Shown piece after piece: positions 1-12,300 of a stretch of DNA of 64,000 bases. A program made the position numbers and the translations under genes. Origin of the DNA: Pisaster brevispinus (taxonomy: Eukaryota > Echinodermata > Asteroidea > Forcipulatida > Asteriidae). The DNA is taken from the NCBI GenBank assembly GCA_023634235.1, contig JAMKCF010000016.1:496001-560000 (forward strand). The letters are read 5' to 3'. Under the pieces are notes generated by a model. The model saw only the letters and a program-made list of their open reading frames with translations. It searched no databases and was not told where the DNA came from. How positions within the stretch are numbered: position 1 is the first letter of the stretch; each line of letters begins with the position of its first letter.

Positions 1-337
1 TTTCAAGTCAGTATTTTCAAAGGAATGGTCTAGACAATCCAATAGGGACCCTGTCCGTGTATGATAAGGGGGTGTTCAAGTCACATAGGGTTCACCTCTT
101 GTTTTGTAGTCTACCCTCTTATGAAGAACACACCGTTTTAATGGTCCTAGGATCAATCAATCAGAAGGAAGTTACTGATGTGACCATCATGATGGTCTTG
201 CTCCCCATAAACAATATCAATAATGAGAACTGAACCTCATTACACCAAAAAGGAATCCGACTGTATTTAACTTCCTCTCATAGGCCACGCCAAAAGGAAT
301 GGCTGTGGCTGCAGCTGAGTCAGGGGCTCTGGCTGTG

Positions 338-364
338 GCTACAGCTACAGCTACAGCTACAGCT
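338..364. repeat. (ACAGCT)n hexanucleotide run
   Basis: Four to five tandem ACAGCT units follow a looser GGCTGTGGCT stretch. It is a simple microsatellite with no coding context. Confidence 0.8.
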
Positions 365-377
365 ATGGTTGCATCCA

Positions 378-625
378 GGACCCAATTTCATGGCTCTGCT
401 TATTGCTGAATTCTGCACTTACAGTCAAGATTCTTCGCTTACTTTGCAAACGCCGAATTTATGTGCTAGCTGTGTAAGCGAAGAATGTCTAGTAACGTGG
501 AGTTTGCACGGGCACAAAAAATTCGCTACTTACCCGAGAAATAAACTTGACGTAAGCGCGGAATTCCCTGCTTCTGTAAGCGGCGATTCTTTGCTTACGG
601 TAAGCAGAGCCATGAAATTGTGCCC
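378..625. mobile_element. Small inverted-repeat element, AATTTCATGGC family, copy 1
   Basis: The left end reads GG-ACCC-AATTTCATGGCTCTGC, and the reverse complement of the right end reads GGGCAC then the same AATTTCATGGCTCTGCTTA word. The interior has further inverted pieces such as GCTTACTTTGC and GTAAGCGAAG. No transposase is encoded, so it is a MITE-like non-autonomous element. A shorter relative lies at 13238-13379. I could not read a clear target-site duplication. Confidence 0.6.
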
Positions 626-965
626 TGATTGCCATGGGAACATGCATTGAAGCTTAAAATGCCCATAGCAACACCCTTAGTAACAATAGCAGCCGTAGCC
701 ATAACTATAGCACTGATCATTTTAATGCCATCTTGGGAAGCTAAGTTTTAAGCTCATTAGTTAATTTATAAGCATAAAGTTGAAGCAACTTTTAAAGCAA
801 GCAATTAAGCAACTTTACGGTATGTAATGCTTTCAAAGACTGTTGGATTTCCTGAAGCTGAAGGAAATGACCAATCATAATAAGTGCAGTCTCAAGGTTT
901 ATGTAGCTCTATAGTCTGAAATAACCCAATTAGTTGACCTTGGATAACAAACTATGATTCACCTT

Positions 966-1499
966 GGGTACGTTCAGACGAGGAGTTAAACTAGCCCTTA
1001 ATCCAAAAGTTCTAAAATAACCCTCCGTTGGAACGCAAAAATCCGGTCTGCGAGGGTCAATTTGACCCAGAGAACTGGGCTAAACTAAACCTAAAAAAAT
1101 GTTGGATTAGCGTAACTTAGCCCAGGTTTTACGACCAACCCCCCGCTGCGAGGCCCAATAAACCATCATTGGAACGCAACTGACCTGCTACATCCGGTCT
1201 ATTTTATTCCATGTGACCTCTCCACAGAAGGTTACGTCATCATAACAACAACGCGCGTAGACTACCACAAGTAATTCCCAGCTGATACATGTACATGTAT
1301 ACGATGGACCGGAAGAGTGGTCGGTCGGGGTCAGCTATGCATGACCTGATAATCAACGTGTGGGTCAGTTTAACCCGTGCGGACAGGGCTAACTTACTCG
1401 TGTGAACGCAAGCCCAATTTGGAATAAGTCATTTTTATCTTTTGGACACCCGCGGTGCTTGAAATAAGGGTTAGTTTAACTCCTCGTCTGAACGTACCC
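966..1499. mobile_element. MITE with 34-bp terminal inverted repeats (GGGTACGTTCAGACG)
   Basis: The left terminus starts GGGTACGTTCAGACGAGG and continues GAGTTAAACTAGCCCTT. The right terminus is its reverse complement with one mismatch over 34 bp. Flanks are CTT on the left and CTA on the right, an imperfect 3-bp duplication as in PIF/Harbinger elements. The interior is CpG-richer than its surroundings and has no transposase. It shares a core word (TTTTACGACCA, then CCCCGCTGC) with the element at 35866-36367, so the two belong to related families. Confidence 0.75.
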
Positions 1500-2610
1500 C
1501 TAGATCCTAACTTAAAAGTAATCCATGTAGTTTCAATCGCATAAATGCAACTGAACCAAAATGGGTTCTTAGTTCTAAATTTACATCTTACAAAAACTAG
1601 TCGTCATCAGACAGCCAAAGGTATTGAAAATATTTTTTAGATGCAATCAGTTATAAATGCTGCTGATCTCTATTGCTTTAAAGCTGGAAGAGTCTTAGAC
1701 TATTTCTGTTACGTCCTATGGTTCTGTACTAAAATGAATTTATAAAGGGAAAGATGAAAGTATTTTTATAAGAAGCCCATGATCACAAAAGAATGTCTTT
1801 ATAACATTGGAAGGGAACAAACATTCAAGCTAAATTGTCTTATTCTCTCTGCTGTAAATTGTGTATTATTATCAGTTTCTTGTTCATCAAAAAAATCAAA
1901 TAAAAAAAGGGAAACTTGTATCTCTGGTTTTAGAAAGTTTCTCTCAGGGTAACTTGAATATCTAAGAGCCTTTCCAGGCCTAAATATCACCAACTAAACT
2001 GTACAAAAGTACATGGATTATCAATAATATTGATATGTTGAGGTTCATTAGGTCACAACAAAACACCTTCAACAAACCTCATAATATGCAATGTGATAAA
2101 CAAGTTAAGATACAAAGAAAAATCCAGCTGAAGTCCTTGGCTGGACGCTTTCCTAAAGAATGTTAGAAACATATAGGCCAGATCAAACCCAGCTGGACTC
2201 TGATTTACGGCATATTAGGTTAATCACCAAAAATATTAAGGTTAATCAGGCAAGAGGCCGATTCCATTGTCTCCGTTAAATCTCTGGAACGCTGAACCTA
2301 TTTCCATCCAATACATATATCAAAGTAACTTGCAAAGTACATAAATCCACCAGGTACCAACCACAAATACCCTACATCTAAGAAGACTTTTACTGATATG
2401 GTAAACTATTTCCTGAGAATGGTTTGTGTAAAGCACTGAGCACTTTAAGTGTTCAAAGCGTTAAGGCGTTCTATTTAGTTGACTCAGACTTCATTATTAG
2501 ACACACTACCTGCTGTGCTCAATTCAAATCTCAATACAAATAATCTTCTGCTTCATAACGAGAATACAGATTATTAAAAATATGGACTATGAGCTCAAAG
2601 TTCTTCCAAA

Positions 2611-2760
2611 AGTCAAAGCATGCCTGGAACTTTATTTTTGAGAGGGCAGTGCCATTTTCATTTTGCAAAGGGCACTTCCATTGGAAAAGGGGCACCAAGG
2701 CCAAGACCAGGGCAACAGAGGGCCCTGGCCTCTGTGACCTCCGTATAAAACCTGTTTCAG
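2611..2760 (+). mobile_element. Dispersed CAGGCCTGGAAT-family repeat, copy
   Basis: It carries the family signature AGAGGGCA, then CAAAGGGCACTTCCATTGG, GGGGCACCAAGGCCAAGACC and a GGCCTC tail, also seen at 11132-11299 and 49739-49920. The termini are eroded. It produces spurious open frames on both strands. Confidence 0.55.
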
Positions 2761-3239
2761 GGCTTGGTGTTTCCCAATCCATAAATCCAGTTTAACTGAG
2801 AACATTTCAAGTATAGTCAGCACTTTGGTTCATATTATTCAATAACTTTTGCCAGCTTCAGGTATGGTAAAGACCTTAATTTTATTGTCAATTTAGATCA
2901 ACAAAGATGAATAATTATCAAACAAGTCTTAGCTAGAACCTTCAATTTTGAACCATGCGCTAATACATAAATCTCATAGGAGTGGGTCAAGAAACCAGAC
3001 AATATAAACAGTCTGAGAAATCTCCCGAACAGGGCCAGTATCAGGTGAGGTTTGCAGTAGCACCATGTGTAAATCTCTTTGAGTAGTGGTGGTTCTGAGA
3101 ACCAATGGTTGACAACTCAACGTTTCAATCAGTATGCTCTGATCATCTTCAGGACTATCGTGTTCATTTGCCAAGTCTTAAATTTGAAACACCCATATTT
3201 CATAATAAGCCAGCCCATAATTCAACTATATGAACTTAC

Positions 3240-3365
3240 CTAAGCAGGATCTTCCATTCTGATGGAGGTAGAAACCCGGTTGACAAGCACACCTGTAGCT
3301 TCCTTTAGAATTGATACATGTATGATGACACGGTTGCCAGTCACTGCGCGCACACTCATCAATAT
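3240..3365 (-). CDS. Matrix gene exon 8: calcium-binding EGF
   Basis: This 126-bp phase 1-1 exon is preceded by TTTAATCCCAG and followed by GTAAGTTC. It encodes DIDEC-type calcium ligands with the first D split across the splice, six Cys in EGF spacing, and [10 protein letters not shown], which fits the Asp/Asn hydroxylation consensus C-x-[DN]-x4-[FY]-x-C. Confidence 0.9.
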   Translation of the reverse strand: MLMSVRAVTGNRVIIHVSILKEATGVLVNRVSTSIRMEDPA

Positions 3366-6300
3366 CTGGGATTAAATAATTAAAACCGGAAATTAAAATC
3401 ATCTCTACGACATCCTTTCCAGCGTTTAGTTTAGCTGGGCCAGGTTGGCACACACATGTAGTATTATTATAGCCATGTGGGTACCATGGGTAGCTGAAGT
3501 AAGCAGCTCAACAGTCAGATGATAGTACATTGTTCAGTGTGAAATGTATACTAAGTTTGCAATCAAGGAATGGTCAGCCAATCAGCTTTACAATGTTTTA
3601 AACCTTCTTCTGAAGTTTTTGATGTATATTCTCAAAGTCCCATGATTCAAAGACAAGACAAACCAGACTTAAGGATGTGACAGGCAGTATTCCTTCACTA
3701 AGCATGTCCAGTAATAAAGAGGTTCTGGTTATTAAGAGTACATTCTGAAGACCAGAATCTCATTTCTGCTTTGTGTTTCTTTGTTTTGCTGTCCTCTTAC
3801 AACAACGTTCCTGTTATAAAGAGGTAATTTGGCCAGTCCCAGCGACCTTGTTATAACGAGAGTGGACTGAACTGACCTATGCATCCTTGGTTGTCAGGTG
3901 AGAGAGTAAACCCTGGTCCACATTCACATCGCATACCGCCCTCAGTGTTGATACAATCCTGGGCACACTGTGAATTACGACACTCGTCAATATCTATCAA
4001 ATAAAACAAACCAAATCAGTCTTATCAGTAAAACATCATGATAAACAGGTCTTGAAAGTGAAGTCTAGTGTTTTTATAAACACAGGCTTTTGAAGATTTA
4101 AGCTTTTCAAATTTAAACCTCTCTTTAAAGTTCAGCAATACAGAAGATATTTCTGCTCCAGTGAAAGCTCAGCAAGCTTATAGAAAATATTTATTGTCCA
4201 GTGAAAGTTCAGAAAACATGGAGGAGACATTTATGGTCTAGTGAAAGTTCAGAGATACAAGACCTGTGGTTTAGTCTGATCATAGTTTGATGGTTATGTA
4301 GTATCAATAATGTGATCTGCATAATACCAAAATGTTCCTCAAACAAAATAATACAATGAAAACAAGTCTACGAAAACAGTTTTTGTTTTTTTGTTCAGCA
4401 GATGTCAATAAATATAGTTCTCCAATAAACAAATGAAGTTTATTTCTACACCTGGCACATCTCATCTCTTCAATGAAACAGATTTACATAGAGAAATTTA
4501 ATTTTGAGCAGAAGGGTGTCACATACAAGTAGATCTAGGACCTTTTCATTAAATTGTTGTTATTCTCTCTTTTTTCTCTTATTTTTTTTGAGGGGTATCA
4601 TTTTACAGAACCTTTGAGTGAAGTTGTCTCATTAGATTGAAATAATGATCTCATGCATTGCAAACTTTACAATCCACTCATGAATAGCCATCACTAACAT
4701 TTTACTGCATTGTAAATAATTCAAAAGTGTTTTTTATAGTAAAGTTGTCCTTCAATGAAAGGATGAATCATTCAACTCAATGTAAAACCTGGAGGACAAT
4801 ATCTCCCACACATAGAGGTGTGATTGTGTCTGCCCCACACATCCAACACCTCAATGTTGTAGGTCTCTCACAAGTGATGAAGTCTATTCACAGATGTTAA
4901 AGGTAAGGTGCAGCATTGATTTCATGATAAAATGAGATGATACAGATCCAGGAAAGCTACCCCCAACCCCAGACTCCTAGCTCAAATCAACACATTCTGA
5001 AGCCAGGGGGGCACAGAGGGCATATGCCCAGCCCCCCCCCCCACCCCAATTGATGTCTGTGCCTCCCAGGGTGCCCCACATTTGAAATCTGGACTTTTGA
5101 GAATGTTACATGTTATCAGCTTTAAAGTGATAATTTCAATGATGCTTCCATTTTACACGCAGTTAATGACAGATTATCTTATAAAATAGAAAATTGCGTA
5201 AAAAAATGCTCTGAAAAGAAGCTAGGTTAACAGAAATGCAAACGAAAACTACAGTTTTCATTGGCAAGAAGTAGCCCCTAGAAAACAACGATCACCCCTT
5301 TGTGTCCCCTAAAATTTTACTTTAATAAGAAAGTAAAGACGGGCATAATACAGTGGACAAACTCTCTGTATGAATGGATGGTACCAACTGTTTTGGGAAA
5401 GTATAACATTTTTTAATAGTGGAGAATATTAATTATCAAAATATGTACTGCCATTTGTCAGAACTAGTAAGTGTAAACATTAATATACAACGATAATTAT
5501 TCCTAGAAGTTGGAAAACTATCTGAACTATTTACTGAGAACCTTAAACCTTCTATGTTCAACCATGAATAAGTAAATGAGGGTTTTCTTTACTTTGTTGT
5601 GAGCCAACAGTTATCAAAGTATCTACAACCAGTTACAACGTACAAGCCACACTGTACTTCCCTTTAATGGTGTACATAAAGCTAGACACAAAACAAACTT
5701 TGTAATTAGACTATGCCTGGCTGATCAGGACAAGTGGTTAAAGCCAATGTACAAGGATCCAATTTATCAAAACAAAAACAGAATCTAGTTTCAATATGAA
5801 AGCTCACTAGTTATCAAGTTTATACCTGTACTAATCCTTCAATCAAATGTTCTCCATCTGAAATACTGTGTTAATGTCAAAATGTAGCATTTTATTTGAA
5901 AGACCCTGAAAATCACTAGGGCAATCAAATGTGGCCCAAAATGAAAATGAAAAAAAAAATGACAAAACAAAGGCATGGGAATGAATTAACAATTTCAAAA
6001 ACCTTTGATATACTTTCCCATTAATATATCATCATGACAAATGTGGCCCAAAACGAACTTACAAAAAACCTTTCACAAAAAGTACTTCTTTGTTTTTCTC
6101 TAAAAACTAGGAATTTTGATAATGTTCAAAGGTTCTTTGCACACTGTAAGCCTATTTATTGAAAACTAGAGCCAGGAGATAAGTTTGGGGGTTTTTTTTA
6201 CCAATGGTGTACTTTCCCTTTAACCAAGACTTTCCTCTCTCTGAGTCTGGGGCTGACCTTGATCGCTGTTATTATAGCCTTCTATTGACTTCCTGGCTTA

Positions 6301-9300
6301 CAGAGAACACAACTTAAGATAACAAAAGCAATTTCTCGCTCAAGCAGACACGAAAAGGTAGACTTTGACTTTGCCTTTCCCGGACGGAACCACTTGCCTG
6401 GGAAAAAACTACAAGACAAAAACAGCATTCTCTGCGGTTTAACTGTTGTTTGCCATTCTGTGAAAAGTGTGTACTATAAGTTTATTGTCTGGATATTTAT
6501 TCTGATAATATTGACATGATTGATGGTAATAAATTGATACTTATGAATGAAAAGAATCTAAGTTTGAATTTGACACAGTAGGTCATCCCTCTTAAATAGT
6601 AATGCAGACAGATAGTTGAGCAGAGGAAGGCGTAGAGTGTGACTATAAAACAAGCAATATGCCTATACACCCCACCATCCCTCCCCCAATACATGGAAGC
6701 CATCTCAAAAAATAAACAGAAGTTTTAGACAAGGTTTCAAATCAGCATCTTATTCCTTTGAAAAATGTCAGTCATTGATTTTCTGTTTGAGGAATAAACA
6801 AATAATAATCTGTCAAATATAGCTTGTGGTGAAGGACGCCTGAACACTGTACTCTATACTGCAATGTGTATCTGTCCTATGTTAAAATTGCTATGATGAA
6901 TCACCCCTCAACCTTTCCTTAATTTGCCCAGGATTTGTCATTTTCCAGATACCCTTAGGAAATTACCCCCTTGCTTCTTCTGTAAACTTTTCAGATAGAT
7001 AAACGGTAATTTACTGTCTAGCAATCAACCAAAATCTACTCTTGGCAAGGATGAAGCAATTGCAAAAAGAAGACACAATTCATACCGATTATTGTCAATT
7101 CTATTTGACACAAGACTGTCACTGGCAATAAATGTCAACTTGTTTATCATCCTGTTACAATGTTAAAGTCATTGATTAGGTACAAGTTGTCCTATAGATA
7201 CATGCATACAATTTGATGTCAAATAATATCCCATGTAAACACCAAATACAAGGAAACAGTAATCAGTGTCAGTCATCATCAGAACTCCCAAATTAGAGGC
7301 AAGAAGATTCGTCAACAAGAGGCAAAAATTCTGACTCAAATGTATAGCTTTGTGAGGTTTGCAGAAAGTTTATTTCATTCATTTGCTACCCTTTTTGGGG
7401 AGAGAAAATCAGCTAGATGTACATGTACAGTATGTGAGTGTTTTACTATAACAGTGAGTGGTTTCCTTGCCAAATGCTATTTGAAACGCTTGAGGACCAG
7501 TTCCAGGGATACGATTGTCTGAAAATTAAAAATCCTTAAAATTGGATAACAATTCCCTCTTGGTGTGTAAATGAAGCTCCCTGAGTGCCCAGATTGAAAT
7601 AGATATCTGAAAGTCTGGTCATAACAGAGGCCAAGTCTTTTCATCTCTTTGATGGCAAATTTTTCGCTTTCAAAAGAATCTGAAGGTGCAGGGAGATCAG
7701 TGAAAAATCCTGACAAACCACATGCCTGCAGTACAAATTGTGTCCTAGTGGTTGGCTGGTTTGATTGCTTCAATAGCTACACATGTAGACACTGATGACG
7801 GCTAAATATAATCTAATCATATAACGAAAATAAAACATTAAGAACAGACAAGTAATAATCTTGGCGGACTAGTAACAAAGGGCCAACTGTGAAGCTATAT
7901 TAGACAAAGGGCAAACTTCCTGGTTAGGGTAAACCCTGCTGTGTTTAATTAAGCAAGACCCAAACATAGAGGGTAGGATTTCTATGGCTTCATTTTCCCA
8001 TGGTTTTCAGCCTAGCTTGGAATACTTTTTATGGCAATTGCATTGAGATAAATATTGTACCATCATCCATCTTGAAATCCATTAAACCATCATGCTCTGG
8101 TGACTCTGACCCTTTTCTTAGACTTACCATGAGAGGATATAATTAGTCTCTTTAGTTACACACCCGGCACTCCCAAAGCAACCAGACAATGTACAAATAA
8201 AACAAAATGCTTTAAAAATAGAAAATGATTCAAGAAAAATTGATAAAACAGTTGAAAATTTAGAGGAACATGCAAAGTCATTTCCCATTTAGAGTATAAA
8301 GGCTAGAGGAATCTTAATTGTAATCTTTGATAAACTTTGATCCCTTGAGAATATACATGAGTCTGAACAGTTAAGAGTTTCCTGGGGCGGGGGAATGTCA
8401 GTGTTTATTCAGAGGAGTTAACCTCAACAGCCCCTTACTTCCTCTATGGGATAGGCAATCTAGACAAACATCTTAAATACAACATGTACACATGTAAAGA
8501 GTGCGTGTACAGATCCTGGACAAGTCAATGATTGTTGCGATGATAGCGTACTAACACTCAGCTCTCCGAAAAATGCTCTTGCGAGACCACTGCTCTCACG
8601 CGAGGCTGCTGGCTCCCGACTACTGACCGTAGTTGCGAGAGCATTTGTTTTCATGGGGGCCAGCAGTCTCGCGAGAACAATTGCCAGTGTCTCGAGATTT
8701 GCGGAGAGAGTGGGAACGCTATCACCGCGACAAACAATTAACGACTTGTCCACACGTCTACTACAATCTGACAGAATGATGACATTTTGAATTGACATTT
8801 TAATATGTTTCTTGAAAACTGGCCTCAAGAACAATGAGGTACTTGAGCTTCTTGCAATCAGCGAGATATTTGACAACGATCAGGGAGATATTTATAACTT
8901 CATTCAACATAATAGAGAAAAATGATTGTTATGTAATTGTGTACACATGGATTTTTGCGCGTTTCTTTTTATGTGAATATGGTATAATAATACACAAAAC
9001 CAAAGTGCATTTCACTGTATAGGCCTATAATGTGTGACAATAAATCAGACTACTACTACAACAGTTTGATATATTTCAGAGTGTTCCCAGAAATTCCTAA
9101 ACCTGGTGAAGATATGATCCATTCACCTTCTGAACAAAGATCTGACTGAGACAGCTACAGGGATAGGGCAAGGCCATGGGCAGGGTTGCCTAAAGAATGT
9201 ACAAACACAAACCGTATGAAGTTGACTGTCAGATAATGTTATTTTAAAATGAAAACCTGGTGTGATTCATGTATACATCACACCTTATCTCAAACAATAT

Positions 9301-12300
9301 CAACAGGACATTTTTAAAGGGTGAGTACAACACGGTTGTGACTACAATTATCCTCTACTTTTTACTGAACACACTTTACAATCTTAGAAAAAGTTGCAGG
9401 CAACAGGCAAGGTTTTTTTTTACCTATGTGGGTTTTTTTTTCTTCTTTTTGGTATGCGCTTGTTTCAATTTGCTAAATCAAGAACTGAATGCTACAGATT
9501 TTCTCACAAATGGCAGTACTTTCAGACTGAAGTTAATTCTCAGGACTATTGAAACTGATACAGTGTATAAAAAGTTCAGCTTTTAGATGAACATTTTGTT
9601 CCTTTTTTCACCAATCACATCCCATACCTTTAAGTTGTAAATGTTTGCCCAGATGACATAGAGTGCACCTTGGATAGATGCCTTGCATGGTAGACGAGAA
9701 TGTAACAACCAGGCATGTTGTCTAAGTTACTCACAGTTAACTTAACCACCAGTGATTTATGACTGAGTTAGTTCAAGGGTTAGGCCATCTAAATGACCAG
9801 ACAAGCCCTCTAGACTTAACCCATAGGCACTCCTTAGAGTGCCTCCATTATAGTGAGAGCATTTGAATCTCTACTGTAGGTGCATGTACTTTGTGTACAT
9901 CAAGAATTCTCACAGGAGATCTGGTTCAAAACAGAGGTTTAGACAAACGTAAATCTATCTCTCAACACTTGTTATTAGCAGATTCAAACCAACAATGTAC
10001 CAAGAAGACCTCCATGATAAGACCTACTAAGTTGAGGAAGAATATGAAGATGTTGAGTGTAGATTCGTTACACATGAAAGGCTCAAGGACACACAAGGTC
10101 CTAGCCAGATTCAAACCTTTGTTCCATGAACAGAATCTAGATTATTTGCACACCAAAGTGTTACTTCACAATGATTCATACATGTAACTCTAGGTAAGGA
10201 GACCAGAGACATCCTGAACCAGTCTAACTCAAGGACACTAGTGAGATGGCACTCCTTATTTCAATATCAACCATCTTTAGGATGCTACTTCAGTTGAATG
10301 AACCCAAACCTGCATTTACATTTAGCCAAACGACCAATATTCAATGTTAGCATAAGACTTTATTATCTTATCTGAAAACAATTACTAATGAACGATGAGT
10401 TAACAGCTGTTAATTTTGACAAGGGTTTAAGATTTCTTCTTAAAATGCATTTTTGGATTAGCGTTACAAAACAAGTGAAGAAAAATGGTGCTCTAACAGA
10501 CCAGATCAAGCAGTTACATTTTAGAGTAGAGTAGTTCAATCTATCATCTCATTCAATAAAACATTCCTCTTTAAAAAGACAAACATTCACTCAACAACCA
10601 TGGAAGAAAGTTTCCTGTCCTGATTTCAGCGACTTTTTAAGAATGTCTACCCCTTCAGGGCATGGAAGAAGCTTTTTAAGACATGAGAGGTAAATAATTT
10701 GTCAGGTGTTATTAGAACTTGATGGTAAAGAACAACTGTGTAGTATTGCCCGAGGGTAAGCTGTCTGCTTGGGGATATGTGTACTTAAGATTGGTACTGA
10801 GGTAAGATTTCAGACATGGCATGGTGCTAAGTAGCCACAGGAGTCTCAACCAGCATAGCTTACTCATGTCTAGTCTTCTCACATTACATTCTTCTTATCA
10901 AATCAACCAGAATCAAATCAGGAATTGATGTACTGTACATGCAAGAATCTTTTCCACCATTCTAGTCAGACATGGAGTTTCCTCCATGGTTAGATGGTCA
11001 GACCATGGTCCAACCATAGAGTAAGGGTAAAAATTTCACTGTAAAGTAAGTTTTTTGCAATAGACAAGAAATTATTTTGAAATTGTTTTAAAGATCCAAT
11101 ATAAGGATACAAAATGTAGTCATACCACTGTCAGGCCTGGAATTTCATCTTTGAGAGGGCAAAGCTGTTTTATTTTTGCAAAGTTCACTTCCAATAGAAT
11201 ATCTTTAAGTCTATTGAAAACTTTTGAAGGGGCACCAAGACCAAGACAAGAGGCAATAGAGGCCATGGCCTCCATAGCCCCCATGTAATTCCAGGCCTGG
11301 TCTGTCAATTCTAATTGGGCAAGACTCTGAAGAAGATCAATTTCTGTGATATGAACTTTTCGTTTATCAGTCTGCTTTTGCAAAATGGAAAGAAAAAAAT
11401 CATTCTTGCAATCAAGATTCCATTTCATTTATTATCAATTTGAAGAAATAAAAAGTCTAAAAGTTTGTTAAAGTTGTATAAAAGCATGAAATGCTAAATT
11501 GGTAGTTTGTCAGTTCATCATATTTATGTACATAAAACAGCGTGTTGTCATGAGATCACATAAACAATACATGTACGTATTTGAGTGTTTTGATAAATTA
11601 AGATCTTAGCAGGTGTCTATTTAATACACAGTGTTGCTTCCTGGCAGGCAGCTGTGTTCTTAATATGGGTCAAGACCACAGTTGTTGCTCTAACCAATCA
11701 CCTCAGTAACAGTTGCATTCACAGACTACATTTCGCCTACACATGCAGTCAAACTTGGATTGTTCAGATTTGCCAGATAATGTCTGTGACTAGAAATTTG
11801 ATATGTCTGTCAGACTTAATTGTTTTGTCAAATGTGGTTAGGAGTAAGAAGAGGGATAAGTCACCCCCATCCCCACCAGCTGGAGTCTGCGCCCCGTCAG
11901 AAGTTGAATTTTATTTCAAACTGCTGTGAAAATATCTACATTCGGCATATTGCTGGAGGGTCACCTTTGATCTTCTTAAAGCCTCATTTCCTTATTTGTG
12001 TAAAAGTTGGATCAATACATGTACCAGAGCAAGTGCAAACTCTCCTGGACCTATCACAGGCAGCCATGTGTGTGTGGGAGCGTGTCTACCCGTTGAAACC
12101 GAGGACTTTAACAAAAGGGATCCGGGTGTTTGACAGAGCGAGGATGTCCAAACAATGGGAGAAAAAAGAGAAATCCTCGATTTACGGGATTCACAAACAA
12201 TAGACCCGGAACAATAGACCCCACAAGAGAATTCTTTGTTGAACCTGGATCCCACAAGAAAATTCTTTAGAAAAGGGAATAAAATAGAACAACAATAGCA

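Larger units (their letters stand above)
1..3239. other. Non-coding: intron after exon 8 of the matrix gene
   Basis: This stretch lies beyond the last matrix-gene exon that can be read (3240-3365, minus strand), whose GT donor opens toward lower coordinates. It is therefore intron, and further exons should lie left of the window. I see no EGF-type exon here. It holds a short ACAGCT run, three small inverted-repeat elements (378-625, 966-1499, 2611-2760) and otherwise plain AT-rich sequence. Confidence 0.6.

Noticed and set aside
2974..3174. 66-codon frame with PEDDQSILIETL as a retroelement remnant
   Set aside because: The wording felt familiar from dispersed repeats, but I could not name the family or find borders.
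7477..7773. 98-codon minus-strand frame as an extra matrix-gene exon
   Set aside because: It lacks EGF-type Cys spacing and a convincing phase 1 acceptor/donor pair.
8460..8876. 138-codon minus-strand frame as a gene
   Set aside because: It is created by the CpG-rich hairpin element and has no recognisable protein features.
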